Origin: CAYRTD01 sp964426915 | Lineage (GTDB): Bacteria > Bacteroidota > Bacteroidia > Bacteroidales > GCA-2748055 | Assembly: GCA_964426915.1 (NCBI GenBank) | Contig: CAYRTD010000002.1 | Coordinates: 1-64,000 of the forward strand | Direction of reading: 5' to 3' | Length of the DNA stretch: 64,000 bases | Shown here: positions 52,374 to 61,494 of the stretch, piece by piece | How the letters are laid out: each line of letters opens with the position of its first letter | Numbering within the stretch: the stretch's first letter is position 1 | Notes under the pieces: model-generated | Database searches by the model: none | Seen by the model: only the letters and a program-made list of their open reading frames with translations | What the model was told of the DNA's origin: nothing | Made by a program: the position numbers and the translations under genes

Positions 52374-53791
52374 GAAGGGGAAATATATTTACGAATCTTG
52401 ACTGGATTACCGTTGGACTTTTTCTGGTCATGATGCTAATGGGTTGGTTGAATATTTTTTCTGCTGTTTATTCTGAAGACCATCCAAGTATACTGGATTT
52501 TAATCAACGTTATGGCAAGCAATTTTTATGGATCTGCGCATCGGTCGTTATTGCCGTTATTTTGCTTTTCATCGATCAGAGATTTTATGAGTTCTTCGCA
52601 TATTTCATATATGGCTTTGCCGTTGTTATGCTCCTGGGAGTTCTGGTTTTTGGTATCGAAATCAATAGTGCAAGAAGCTGGTTTGCATTTGGAGATCTGC
52701 GTATTCAACCTTCCGAATTCGCCAAACCTGCGGTTGCGTTGGCTCTGGCAAAATATTTTTCACAGTATAATTTGAATGTCCGGAATTTCCGGACTTACAT
52801 CACATCTGCGATTATTATATTCAGTCCGGCTGTACTGATCATGCTTCAACCTGATACCGGCTCTGCCCTTGTTTACTTTGCCTTCATTCTCCCTGTTTAC
52901 CGCGAGGGATTCTCAGTGAACATTTTGCTTGCTATGCTTTCCCTGGTGGTTATTTTTCTGCTTGTACTTCTGCTGGATAATCTGATTGTACTTGCACTTC
53001 TCATTCTTGCAGGTTTTATCGCCTGGGGAATAAAATCCCGAAGTTTTAAAAACTTCTTTCAGAGCCTTTCGGTTTTTATTATTGTTTCGGGTTTGCTCTT
53101 TCTCATCAGAAAACTAACTACAGTTGATTTTGATGATTATATGCTCCTATTTATAGCAATGATTATATCAGCTGTAATTTTCGGCTTTATTATTATAATA
53201 AAAAGAACGAGAAAAGCCGTTATTGTTCTATCCTTATCTTTAATAGCTGTGTTTTATTCTTTTTCCGTTGATTACAGTTTTCATAATTTTTTGAGTGATT
53301 ACCAGCAAAGACGTGTTAATGTTCTCCTGGGTTTCGAAACAGATCTTCAGGGCGCTGGCTATAATGTCAATCAATCGAAGATTGCTATTGGTTCCGGAGG
53401 TTTTTCAGGTAAAGGATTCCTTCAGGGAACCCAGACGAAATTGCATTTCGTCCCTGAACAAAGTACCGATTTTATCTTTTGCACAGTGGGAGAAGAATGG
53501 GGTTTTATTGGCACCATGACCATTATTATCCTGTTCATGACATTACTACTCAGGCTCCTTCACCTCGCCGAACGGCAGAGAACAACTTTTGCCAGAATCT
53601 ACGGTTATAGTGTGTTATCCGTTATTTTTATCCACTTTTTTGTAAATATTGCCATGACTATTGGCTTATTTCCTGTGATAGGAATTCCTTTGCCTTTTTT
53701 TAGTTATGGAGGTTCATCCCTGTGGGCCTTCACTATTTTGCTTTTTATCTTTTTGCGGCTTGATGCAGGAAGGAAAGAATACATTCGCTAA
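52370..53791 (+). CDS. rodA: RodA SEDS glycosyltransferase
   Basis: The SEDS-family peptidoglycan polymerase partnering PBP2. I chose the ATG at 52370 (MRRGNIFTNLDWITVG, 473 aa) because it overlaps the mrdA stop (ATGA); an upstream TTG frame would run through the basic tail of PBP2. About ten helices. Family marks: SARSWFAFGDLRIQPSEFAK, MLQPDTGSALVYFAFILPVY, SKIAIGSGGFSGKGFLQGTQ, then FVPEQSTDFIFCTVGEEWGF and PFFSYGGSSLWAF. It is longer than E. coli RodA (370) through extra hydrophobic material at about residues 200-300, common in Bacteroidota. Confidence 0.94.
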   Translation: MRRGNIFTNLDWITVGLFLVMMLMGWLNIFSAVYSEDHPSILDFNQRYGKQFLWICASVVIAVILLFIDQRFYEFFAYFIYGFAVVMLLGVLVFGIEINSARSWFAFGDLRIQPSEFAKPAVALALAKYFSQYNLNVRNFRTYITSAIIIFSPAVLIMLQPDTGSALVYFAFILPVYREGFSVNILLAMLSLVVIFLLVLLLDNLIVLALLILAGFIAWGIKSRSFKNFFQSLSVFIIVSGLLFLIRKLTTVDFDDYMLLFIAMIISAVIFGFIIIIKRTRKAVIVLSLSLIAVFYSFSVDYSFHNFLSDYQQRRVNVLLGFETDLQGAGYNVNQSKIAIGSGGFSGKGFLQGTQTKLHFVPEQSTDFIFCTVGEEWGFIGTMTIIILFMTLLLRLLHLAERQRTTFARIYGYSVLSVIFIHFFVNIAMTIGLFPVIGIPLPFFSYGGSSLWAFTILLFIFLRLDAGRKEYIR

Positions 53792-53839
53792 GCTATTTTT
53801 GAAATACACTCCTAAGCATTTGTATGTCAGCAAGTGAAA

Positions 53840-53876
53840 AGTATACTGCCTTGTAGTATGCTGGATTCTTTTTTTA
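53840..53876 (+). terminator. Probable terminator after rodA
   Basis: An 8-bp stem AGTATACT/AGTATGCT (one G-T pair) with a 7-base loop at 53840-53862, followed by GGATTC and a run of about seven T. It would end the purH-mre-mrdA-rodA transcript. Confidence 0.5.
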
Positions 53877-53892
53877 GGATGCCTTTTTTCAT

Positions 53893-53900
53893 TATATTTG
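53893..53900 (+). promoter_or_regulatory. -7 box (TATATTTG) of the KamA-like gene
   Basis: TATATTTG matches TAnnTTTG and places a start near 53907, about 38 bases before the ATG at 53945. Confidence 0.5.
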
Positions 53901-53944
53901 GGACCTTTTTTTTAGAAAAATCATTTTAAATACGGAGATTAAAT

Positions 53945-55294
53945 ATGAAATATAAAGCTTATACATTATTCAATTACAATAAAATTTCACAGATTTCAAA
54001 ACTGAATTCAGAACAAAAAAACAACATCGAAGTAGTTGGAAGAGTATTTCCTTTCAAAACAAATAACTACGTCGTTGATGAATTAATAGATTGGGATAAT
54101 TTTGAGGATGATCCAATGTATATTCTTAATTTTCCCCAAAGAGGGATGATGCAGGATGAACATTACAGATCGATGGAAAAGTTATATCTGGAAGGGGCCG
54201 ATAAGAAAGATATCTCTCAGATGGCTAATGAGATACGGTCTCAATTGAATCCTCACCCGGCAGGCCAACTTGAACACAATGTTCCGGAAATTGGCGGAGA
54301 AAAGCTCATGGGAATTCAGCATAAGTACCGCGAAACTGCGCTGTTTTTTCCAACTCAGGGACAGACATGCCATGCCTACTGTACCTTTTGTTTTCGCTGG
54401 CCTCAGTTTTCCGGAATGGGCGATCTGAAATTCGCTATGAAACAATCTGATCTCCTGGTAAAATACCTGGAACAAAATAAGGGCATTACGGATATCCTTT
54501 TTACCGGAGGAGATCCAATGATCATGAATGTTAAGCATCTTGAAACTTATATCGATGCCATACTCAGGTCGAGATCACATAATGTAAGTACCATCAGGAT
54601 CGGTTCTAAATCTCTGTCCTTTTGGCCTTACCGGTATCTGACGGATAAAGACGCTGATGACGTTCTTCGCCTCTTTGAAAAAGTAAGCCGCGCAGGATTT
54701 CATCTTGCTTTTATGGCACATTTTAATCACCCAAGAGAGTTATCTACCGATCCGGTGAAAAAAGCTGTATCCCGTATACAAGAAACCGGAGCACAAATCC
54801 GGACACAATCACCACTGCTGAATCATATAAATAATAAACCTGAATTATGGCAACGGATGTGGAAAAATCAGGTGAATCTTGGAATGATACCCTATTATAT
54901 GTTTGTGGCAAGAGATACAGGTGCTCAGCATTTTTTCGGAGTTGGTCTGTATCAGGCATGGAATATTTTTAGGAAAGCATACAGCCAGATGAGCGGGATT
55001 GCCCGTACAGTGAGAGGCCCGAGCATGTCTGCTGCCCCTGGTAAGGTGCAAATTGTTGGAATAACTGAAATTAAGAATGAAAAGCTTTATGTTCTTAACT
55101 TTTTACAGGGAAGGAACCCGGATTGGGTGGGTAAACCATTTTTCGCTGAGTTGGATAAGAATGCTCGTTGGTTGGATGATCTTCAACCTGCTTTTAATGA
55201 GGAAAGTTTTTTCTATGAGGATGAATACGAAGAAATGATAGAGAACGCCAGGAAAGATACCATCCGTTACAAGGAATATAAACCCACCGCCTGA
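53945..55294 (+). CDS. KamA-family radical SAM protein
   Basis: A 449-aa radical SAM protein of the lysine 2,3-aminomutase family. The 4Fe-4S motif C142-HAY-C146-TF-C149 lies in QGQTCHAYCTFCFRWPQF, followed by the SAM-binding LFTGGDPMIMN and IRIGSKSLSFWPYR. True lysine 2,3-aminomutases bind PLP through a lysine in a GGGGK-type loop before the C-terminus. In the matching region I read RTVRGPSMSAAPGKVQIVGI without that glycine run, so PLP use is uncertain. This subgroup, longer than EpmB, is known in many bacteria but its reaction is not settled. It is transcribed alone from its own promoter. Confidence 0.82.
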   Translation: MKYKAYTLFNYNKISQISKLNSEQKNNIEVVGRVFPFKTNNYVVDELIDWDNFEDDPMYILNFPQRGMMQDEHYRSMEKLYLEGADKKDISQMANEIRSQLNPHPAGQLEHNVPEIGGEKLMGIQHKYRETALFFPTQGQTCHAYCTFCFRWPQFSGMGDLKFAMKQSDLLVKYLEQNKGITDILFTGGDPMIMNVKHLETYIDAILRSRSHNVSTIRIGSKSLSFWPYRYLTDKDADDVLRLFEKVSRAGFHLAFMAHFNHPRELSTDPVKKAVSRIQETGAQIRTQSPLLNHINNKPELWQRMWKNQVNLGMIPYYMFVARDTGAQHFFGVGLYQAWNIFRKAYSQMSGIARTVRGPSMSAAPGKVQIVGITEIKNEKLYVLNFLQGRNPDWVGKPFFAELDKNARWLDDLQPAFNEESFFYEDEYEEMIENARKDTIRYKEYKPTA

Positions 55295-55310
55295 GAAAAA
55301 ATCAAAATCA

Positions 55311-55353
55311 TAGCCTCACTGATTTAACACCCACCCTTCGGGGTTAGAGGCTA
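55311..55353. other. Structured intergenic element between convergent genes
   Basis: TAGCCTC (55311-55317) pairs with GAGGCTA (55347-55353), and inside it TAAC/GTTA and a CCC-TTCG-GGG tetraloop can fold. A third partial copy, GGAGGCTA, is at about 55372-55379. It may act as a bidirectional terminator for the KamA-like gene and acpH, although there is no long T-tract. Confidence 0.4.
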
Positions 55354-55437
55354 ATTTCAATTATCATCACTGGAGGCTATCTATCAAGTATTTAACTCAA
55401 AACTTGAAGAAGCTTATCAGACAGTCTCCCATTATTG

Positions 55438-56055
55438 TTAAAATCCCTCCGGGATTGGAAGATGTTTTCCGGTTTTTATTTCATATTCAGATTCAACATA
55501 TTTCCGGATGTCAGGAAAGAATTCATTAAATTCAGCATTAAACTCCTCTGATTTATTCTCAAATCTTTCAATGGCAAAATCAGTATATTCCGGAAGAGAA
55601 GTCCGGCTAGACATTCTGTGCAAAACGGTTTCTACTCCTCCGAGTGTGGAATAACTTATGAGCCAATTATTCCGGATAAAATTTGGAAACCAGTTTTTAA
55701 TTCCCTGTGGGAAAATATCGTAATTCTTTTTTAAGATCTGAAATACACTGTTAACATAAACAGGAAGAGGAATATCGCTGTACCGGTCCCAATTATTTGC
55801 CAGGAGATAATCATAAAGGATATCGATAACAATACCTGAATATTTCCTGTAATATTCTATTATGTGATTACGGCTTTTTCGTGTAACCGGGTGCTGATCT
55901 GTATAATAATCGATCTTTCGATGAAGCATTATTCCCCTGCTCACATCTTTGGGATATTTCAGATAATTATTGCCTTTGACATAATCACCTATGAAATTAC
56001 CCACAAGTAAATCTTCATGGTCGCCGGATAAATATATGTGAGCCAAAAAATTCAT
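55438..56055 (-). CDS. acpH: Acyl carrier protein phosphodiesterase
   Basis: AcpH (DUF479 family) removes the phosphopantetheine arm from acyl carrier protein. The 205-aa protein begins MNFLAHIYLSGDHEDLLVGN with FIGDYVKG following, and has RGIMLHRKIDYYTDQHPVTR. These hold the HD-like metal ligands (His, Asp) shared by the family. YDYLLANNWDRYSDIPL and the helical C-terminus are also typical. It is a lone minus-strand gene, convergent with the radical SAM gene. The family is clear, while the ACP substrate rests on the E. coli homologue. Confidence 0.9.
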   Translation of the reverse strand: MNFLAHIYLSGDHEDLLVGNFIGDYVKGNNYLKYPKDVSRGIMLHRKIDYYTDQHPVTRKSRNHIIEYYRKYSGIVIDILYDYLLANNWDRYSDIPLPVYVNSVFQILKKNYDIFPQGIKNWFPNFIRNNWLISYSTLGGVETVLHRMSSRTSLPEYTDFAIERFENKSEEFNAEFNEFFPDIRKYVESEYEIKTGKHLPIPEGF

Positions 56056-56345
56056 GTTTTATTTCTTCATTCTTTCTAAAAGAAATTTCTTCTATAAGGT
56101 ACGAAATTTAAGGCATTTTGACAACATCTTTTCACTTGAAATTTATTTATTTCTTATAAATAGAATGCAAAAACTTCGAACGAAGAAGATATTTAATTCC
56201 AGCCATCAATAAATATCCCTACTATTTTTCGAACAAATACCCTTAATGAAAGTACATATGTTTTTTAATAGATTTTTAATCTGTTAAATCTTTTACAACT
56301 TTGTTCGTCCTATTAAAAAAAACATTTTTTAAAAATTTTAATACA
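56056..56345. other. AT-rich divergent promoter region
   Basis: 290 bases between acpH (minus) and the cDPG synthetase-like gene (plus). No gene; very AT-rich. TACAACTTTG near 56295-56304 resembles but does not fit the -7 consensus. Confidence 0.35.
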
Positions 56346-57686
56346 ATGGCAAAGAAAAACGTGATAATCATTGGAGCTGCCGGAAGGGACTTCCATAATT
56401 TTAATACTTTTTTTCGTGGTAATGAAGATTATAATGTGGTAGCTTTTACTGCTGCACAAATTCCGGATATTGAAGGAAGAAAATATCCTGCGGAACTGGC
56501 AGGTGAACTTTATCCTGACGGAATCCCTATTTTTGCTGAGGAAGATCTGACCGATCTGATAGCCAAACATGATGTCGATGATTGTGTTTTTTCATACAGC
56601 GATGTACCATACAGTGTTGTAATGAATAAAAGTGCAGTTGTAAATGCTGCCGGAGCCAATTTTGTCCTTCTCGGAGCAAGGGATACTATGATAAAAAGTA
56701 AAAAGCCGGTCATTGCAGTTGGGGCAGTCAGAACAGGTTGTGGAAAAAGTCAGACTTCAAGAAGGATCATTGAGATCCTGATGGAAAAAGGACTGAAGGT
56801 GGTGGCTATCCGTCATCCGATGCCTTATGGCGACCTTGCCAAACAAAAAGTACAGCGCTTTGCCCAGATCAGTGATCTTGAAAAACATAAATGCACAATT
56901 GAAGAAATGGAAGAATATGAACCGCATGTCGACAGAGGAAATGTTATTTATGCCGGGGTTGACTATGAAGCCATATTGAGAGAAGCAGAAGAAGATCCTG
57001 ATGGATGTGACGTTATTCTTTGGGATGGTGGTAATAATGACTTTTCATTTTACAAGCCCGATCTTACGGTTACCGTGGCAGATCCCCACAGACCCGGACA
57101 TGAACTTAGTTATTATCCGGGTGAGGTTACCTTAAGGATGGCTGATGTTGTGATTATAAATAAAATAGACAGCGCCGATCCACAGTCTATACAAATAGTT
57201 AGGGAAAACATTGAAAAGGTGAATCCGGGTGCAGTTGTGATCGATGGCGCTTCACCTATTAGAGTTGATGACCCATCGGTTATCAAAGGTAAAAGAGTTC
57301 TTGTAGTGGAAGATGGCCCCACCCTCACCCATGGTGAAATGAAAATTGGTGCCGGAACAGTAGCGGCCCGTAAATACGGTGCAAGTGAACTGGTTGATCC
57401 GAGACCTTTTACAGTAGGTAAACTCACGGAAACTTTCAAAATATATCCTGAGATCGGAACCTTACTTCCTGCGATGGGATATGGTGAACAACAACTAAAA
57501 GATCTTGAGACCACAATTAATAATACAGATTGTGATGCAGTTGTCATTGGCACTCCCATTGATCTCAGCAGAATTGTAAAAATTGATAAACCCTCAACCC
57601 GGGTGTTCTACGATCTGCAGGAAATTGGTGAACCTGATCTTAATAGTGTTCTCAACGAGTTTGTTGAAAAAAATATAATGAAATAA
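56346..57686 (+). CDS. Cyclic 2,3-diphosphoglycerate synthetase-like GTPase
   Basis: A 446-aa protein from the ATG at 56346 (MAKKNVIIIGAAGRDFHNFN); an earlier ATG at 56301 precedes an unlikely N-terminus. Residues about 1-115 form a Rossmann-like domain (GAAGRDFHNFNTFFR, FSYSDVPYSVVM). Residues 126-135, GAVRTGCGKS, form a P-loop, followed by VVAIRHPMPYGDLAKQKVQR, WDGGNNDFSFYKPDLTVTVA and VVIINKIDSAD (an NK-D-like base motif). This is the signature of the cyclic 2,3-diphosphoglycerate synthetase family, characterised in thermophilic methanogens. Bacterial members are common but of unknown function, so cDPG production should not be assumed. Confidence 0.8.
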   Translation: MAKKNVIIIGAAGRDFHNFNTFFRGNEDYNVVAFTAAQIPDIEGRKYPAELAGELYPDGIPIFAEEDLTDLIAKHDVDDCVFSYSDVPYSVVMNKSAVVNAAGANFVLLGARDTMIKSKKPVIAVGAVRTGCGKSQTSRRIIEILMEKGLKVVAIRHPMPYGDLAKQKVQRFAQISDLEKHKCTIEEMEEYEPHVDRGNVIYAGVDYEAILREAEEDPDGCDVILWDGGNNDFSFYKPDLTVTVADPHRPGHELSYYPGEVTLRMADVVIINKIDSADPQSIQIVRENIEKVNPGAVVIDGASPIRVDDPSVIKGKRVLVVEDGPTLTHGEMKIGAGTVAARKYGASELVDPRPFTVGKLTETFKIYPEIGTLLPAMGYGEQQLKDLETTINNTDCDAVVIGTPIDLSRIVKIDKPSTRVFYDLQEIGEPDLNSVLNEFVEKNIMK

Positions 57687-57707
57687 AAAGCGGGATTATT
57701 AAAAAAA

Positions 57708-57741
57708 AACCGTCTCAAATTTCTTTTGAGACGGTTTTTTT
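57708..57741 (+). terminator. Strong rho-independent terminator
   Basis: Perfect 13-bp stem AAACCGTCTCAAA/TTTGAGACGGTTT (57708-57720 with 57725-57737) with a 4-base loop and a T-tract; symmetrical enough to work on both strands. Confidence 0.9.
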
Positions 57742-57984
57742 AAAGAAGCAAACTCTCCTGTAAACCAACATCACACCACTATCTCCTACACTTTGATTAA
57801 CACCTCAAAAGGCGTACAGGAAAAATTTGCTTCAATAAATTATATTAAAAACTCTTTGTTATATATTTTGTAAACAACTGCAGAATCTTAATTGTTTAAT
57901 TTAGACAGCCTCTTTCTGGACTTTGATTTCGAATATTATGGACAGACACCAAGTAGCTAATAAACAAGCGATGACTTAACCTCT
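57742..57984. other. Intergenic, nothing recognised
   Basis: About 240 AT-rich bases between two terminators/gene ends. No gene, repeat or promoter was recognised. Confidence 0.35.
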
Positions 57985-58932
57985 CTAAATCTGATCATCC
58001 TCAAAGTTTTTCTTTCTTCTATTCATCATCCGTTTACCCAGGGTAATTATCACCACACCTAAAATGGTAATAGTTCCACCAATTATTTGTATAATTTGAG
58101 GAAAAATATTCAGGTAGATTATAGCTCCAACCGCTACAAAAAAGCCTCGTGTGGCCTGAATGATCATCGCTCTGGAGGCTTCTATGTACTTCAGGGCAGA
58201 ATATTGAGCAAGTCCCGTCAAAAAGGGACCTAGGATCGAACCTGCAGCGATATTGAACAGGCTAATGCCGGATATGCTTAAAGACCTGCCGGTGTAAAGT
58301 ATGAGAATTACTGCAAAAATGAAGAGGTAAGAGATTCTGTTCACCATCAAAACAGAAGGATCGATATGGGAAATTCTGCTTTTTGCAATTATAATGCTGA
58401 TACTAAGAAATATAGATGATATAGTTATTAGTCCGGTACCTTCAATAAAGATCTCACTGAGTTTGTTTTGTCCTGTATAGCTTATCATTATTGCCCCGGT
58501 TAATGTGAGTATCATACCGGCTCCCTCAATAATATTAAACCTTTCTTTAAGAAAAGATATGCCAAATACAGTGACAAATATCGGAGTAAGATTTGCAAGA
58601 AAGGAGACAACTGCCGGATTTTCAACGGTTTCAATTGCCATAAAAAGGGTAGAGGCAGCCACCAGTTCAAATATTCCGATAGTGACAAGCAGGATCCATG
58701 ATCTTCTGTTCAGGGATTTGTAGTTTTTCAGTTTGCCTGCCGGGATCATATACAGTAAACTCCAGAGCAGGGCCATTCCAAACCAGTAAAACCCGAATTG
58801 TATTACATCAAGTTCGGCAAGAGCGGCTTTACTGAAAATGTAAACATTAGACATTCCAAGGGTGGCGAGAAAAGCAAAAAGATAGCCCTTAACTACCGGA
58901 TTTCTTTGCAAATACGCAGTAAATCCATTCAT
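57985..58932 (-). CDS. EamA/DMT family transporter
   Basis: A 315-aa inner-membrane protein with ten hydrophobic helices in two EamA repeats (about residues 12-145 and 160-300). Family phrases: FLANLTPIFVTVFGISFLKE (end of repeat 1) and, in repeat 2, LKYIEASRAMIIQATRGFFV with ILGVVIITLGKRMM at the end. DMT transporters move small metabolites or amino acids by proton antiport or uniport; the substrate is not predictable. It lies downstream of pgi on the same strand with a 177-base gap, so it is probably a separate unit. Confidence 0.88.
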   Translation of the reverse strand: MNGFTAYLQRNPVVKGYLFAFLATLGMSNVYIFSKAALAELDVIQFGFYWFGMALLWSLLYMIPAGKLKNYKSLNRRSWILLVTIGIFELVAASTLFMAIETVENPAVVSFLANLTPIFVTVFGISFLKERFNIIEGAGMILTLTGAIMISYTGQNKLSEIFIEGTGLITISSIFLSISIIIAKSRISHIDPSVLMVNRISYLFIFAVILILYTGRSLSISGISLFNIAAGSILGPFLTGLAQYSALKYIEASRAMIIQATRGFFVAVGAIIYLNIFPQIIQIIGGTITILGVVIITLGKRMMNRRKKNFEDDQI

Positions 58933-59109
58933 ATAAAAATAAATTTTCGGCTCGAAGGATTCTTATTCCTTTTCAGCATATTAGTGCTACCTCTCAGGAA
59001 CAATGAGAGCTGCGAAAAGTTTAAGTTGTAGGTCAATAATCTTACTGTTAAACCGGAAATGCATGCAGATCCTTAATACGTCCGGGAACTTCTCAGCTCA
59101 TGTAATACT

Positions 59110-60456
59110 TCACCCCAGCTTCTTTTTTATTTCTTCCGTTTCTTTTTCAAATCCCGGTTTTTCGAGAAGTGCAAACATGTTCTTTTTGTATGCTTCCACA
59201 CCTGGTTGATTGAAGGGGTTAATACCCAGAAGATATCCACTTATGCCACAGGCCTTTTCGAAGAAGTATACCAGTTGCCCCAGGTTAAATTCGTCAATTC
59301 TTTCAATCTCTATCCTTATATTTGGCACTCCACCATCAACATGGGCCAGCATGGTTCCTAGTTCAGCCATCCGGTTGACATCAGAAATTCTTTTTCCGGC
59401 AATATAGTTTAACTTATCGTAATTGTCTTCATCCACAGGAATATGAAGTTCTGAATTTGAATTTTTAACAGAAATTACTGTTTCGAATATATGTCGTTCA
59501 CCTTCCTGGATATATTGTCCCATTGAATGGAGATCGGCAGTAAAATAAACACTTGCCGGAAAAATTCCTTTACCATCCTTTCCTTCACTCTCTCCATAGA
59601 GCTGTTTCCACCACTCGGAGAGATAAACCAGTTTATCGTGATAGTTGGCCAGGATTTCCGTCTTTTTCCCATTTTTATAGAGGGCGTTTCTCGCTGCAGC
59701 ATACACTGCACTGGGATTATCTTCAAAATCCGTTTCAGGTCCGGTTTGTTTCTCCATTTCGATTGCACCTTTGATAAATTTTCTGATACTGAATCCGGCA
59801 ACGGCTATTGGCAGGAGTCCAACCGGGGTGAGGACAGAATAGCGCCCTCCTACATCATCGGGGATTACAAAAGTTTTATATCCCTTGTTTGAAGACACTC
59901 TTTTCAGGGCTCCTTTTTCCTTATCCGTAATTGCTACAATTCTGTTTTTTGCTTCATCCTTACCCACCTGTTCTTCAATAAGATCTCTCAGAATGCGGAA
60001 GGTGATGGCAGGTTCTGTAGTGGTCCCTGATTTGGAAATAACAATAATGCCGAATTTTTTATTTCTCAAAAGACCGACTAATTCAGTTAAATAATCTTCA
60101 ACTATATTCTGACCTGCAAAAATAACCCGTGGATTATCCCTTTCCGGTAAAAGCCAGTCGAAACTATTGCTCATGGCTTCAATAAAAAATTTGGCTCCGA
60201 GATAAGAGCCTCCAATGCCCACCACTACTACATAATCGACCCTTGACGACAGATCGGCTGCAGTATTTTCAATATCTTTTATATGGTTTTCTGTTATGGA
60301 GGAAGGTAGGTCCAGCCAACCGAGAAAATCACTTCCTTCACCACTTTTGTTGTGAAGTTTTTTAATTTCTTCCGCAACTGATGCACGGTAACTTTTTACT
60401 TCTTCTTCATATATGAAATCATATACTTTTGATATATCAAGATTAAGACTTGTCAT
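59110..60456 (-). CDS. pgi: Glucose-6-phosphate isomerase
   Basis: Interconverts glucose-6-phosphate and fructose-6-phosphate. The 448-aa protein belongs to the shorter Pgi class found in Firmicutes and Bacteroidota (E. coli Pgi has 549). Marks: VVVGIGGSYLGAKFFIEAM (about residues 75-93), VISKSGTTTEPAITFRIL (about 138-155), DDVGGRYSVLTPVGLLPIA, the active-site helix in YLSEWWKQLYGESEGKDGKG, and the C-terminal NPFNQPGVEAYKKNMFALL. All conserved blocks are present. It is a lone gene with no visible SD. Confidence 0.96.
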   Translation of the reverse strand: MTSLNLDISKVYDFIYEEEVKSYRASVAEEIKKLHNKSGEGSDFLGWLDLPSSITENHIKDIENTAADLSSRVDYVVVVGIGGSYLGAKFFIEAMSNSFDWLLPERDNPRVIFAGQNIVEDYLTELVGLLRNKKFGIIVISKSGTTTEPAITFRILRDLIEEQVGKDEAKNRIVAITDKEKGALKRVSSNKGYKTFVIPDDVGGRYSVLTPVGLLPIAVAGFSIRKFIKGAIEMEKQTGPETDFEDNPSAVYAAARNALYKNGKKTEILANYHDKLVYLSEWWKQLYGESEGKDGKGIFPASVYFTADLHSMGQYIQEGERHIFETVISVKNSNSELHIPVDEDNYDKLNYIAGKRISDVNRMAELGTMLAHVDGGVPNIRIEIERIDEFNLGQLVYFFEKACGISGYLLGINPFNQPGVEAYKKNMFALLEKPGFEKETEEIKKKLG

Positions 60457-60537
60457 ATTAAATTTAATTGATTGTTTAAAATGAATTCAGGTTGTAAAGT
60501 TAACAAATCCTGGAAAGTGGGAGGTCAATGTATATTA

Positions 60538-61494
60538 TTATTTCATTTGGTTTTCCAGCCTGTTAATTTCTCTGATCCTCTGATTCAATTGATAGGTGTA
60601 ATTCTTCGATTCTTTATTCCTGTAATTTCCCCATGCTTTTTGAGCCCATTCTTTGGCTTTTTCATAATCGCCAAGGATCTCATAAACCACTGCAAGATTG
60701 TGTGCTGCACGACCCCGGACTTTTCTTTTACCGGACCCGGTAGCTTCTTCGAGAGCGGGAATCGCTGAATCCCAGTCATTTACCTCCATCATCCGGGCGC
60801 CAAAGGCCAGATTGTCGAACCTGCGGGGACGGTTGTAATACTGCCGGGTGACCCGGATCCAGTAAGGAGCAATCCTTTGGCCGTAAATTGTTCCGGCTTC
60901 ATAACTAAGATTTTTCACAATATCCGGATCTGTATAACTGCTGATCAGATCAATAAAATCAGGGTTTTTCCTGTCTGCATATACCTCATGATTAAAGGCA
61001 TACTCCTCAATAATGCTTTTCGTAAGAGGATCGTAGATGCGGATACCCGATTTTGCTTTTAATTGATTTCCAATATGATCGGTATCAAAAAACTCGAGTG
61101 AAAGAACAGCATCCGTATTGTTCTCCCTACAGATCTGCTCAATGAAATTCCAGTCAAGGGGAGGAGCAAAATCCACCGGCCCCTTATCCACTTTCATTTG
61201 TATATTGGTGCGTACAATCTTATACCTGCCGGAATTTTTTAGCTGATCATAAATTCCCTTTATACACATTTTGGAGGCGATATCATCCTGACCGATACCT
61301 TCTCCTGTTATTCCTCCCTCAATCACATTAACTAATTTCTTTTCTCTGGGGCTCCTGTCTATGATAGCTATTGATTCAATATGATCCGGTATAGTCACCC
61401 ATGCCGGCACCCTGGCGTCGAATGAAATGGAAGGGGCGGCAAAAATGAGAAAAATAAAAGCTCCGGCTAAGAAATTTAATATTCCTGATTTCAT
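60538..61494 (-). CDS. DUF6340 protein with C-terminal TPR
   Basis: A 318-aa exported protein with signal peptide (MKSGILNFLAGAFIFLIFAA). The N-terminal part (about residues 30-215) matches the DUF6340 pattern: VPAWVTIPDHIESIAIIDRS, NVIEGGITGEGIGQDDIASK, and the IRVTRQYYN segment. A TPR-like unit follows (about 225-300, DSAIPALEEATGSGKRKVRG, RAAHNLAVVYEILGDYEKAK). These proteins are periplasmic or outer-membrane associated and uncharacterised. No lipobox is seen. It may assist assembly of surface structures, but nothing here proves that. Confidence 0.75.
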   Translation of the reverse strand: MKSGILNFLAGAFIFLIFAAPSISFDARVPAWVTIPDHIESIAIIDRSPREKKLVNVIEGGITGEGIGQDDIASKMCIKGIYDQLKNSGRYKIVRTNIQMKVDKGPVDFAPPLDWNFIEQICRENNTDAVLSLEFFDTDHIGNQLKAKSGIRIYDPLTKSIIEEYAFNHEVYADRKNPDFIDLISSYTDPDIVKNLSYEAGTIYGQRIAPYWIRVTRQYYNRPRRFDNLAFGARMMEVNDWDSAIPALEEATGSGKRKVRGRAAHNLAVVYEILGDYEKAKEWAQKAWGNYRNKESKNYTYQLNQRIREINRLENQMK

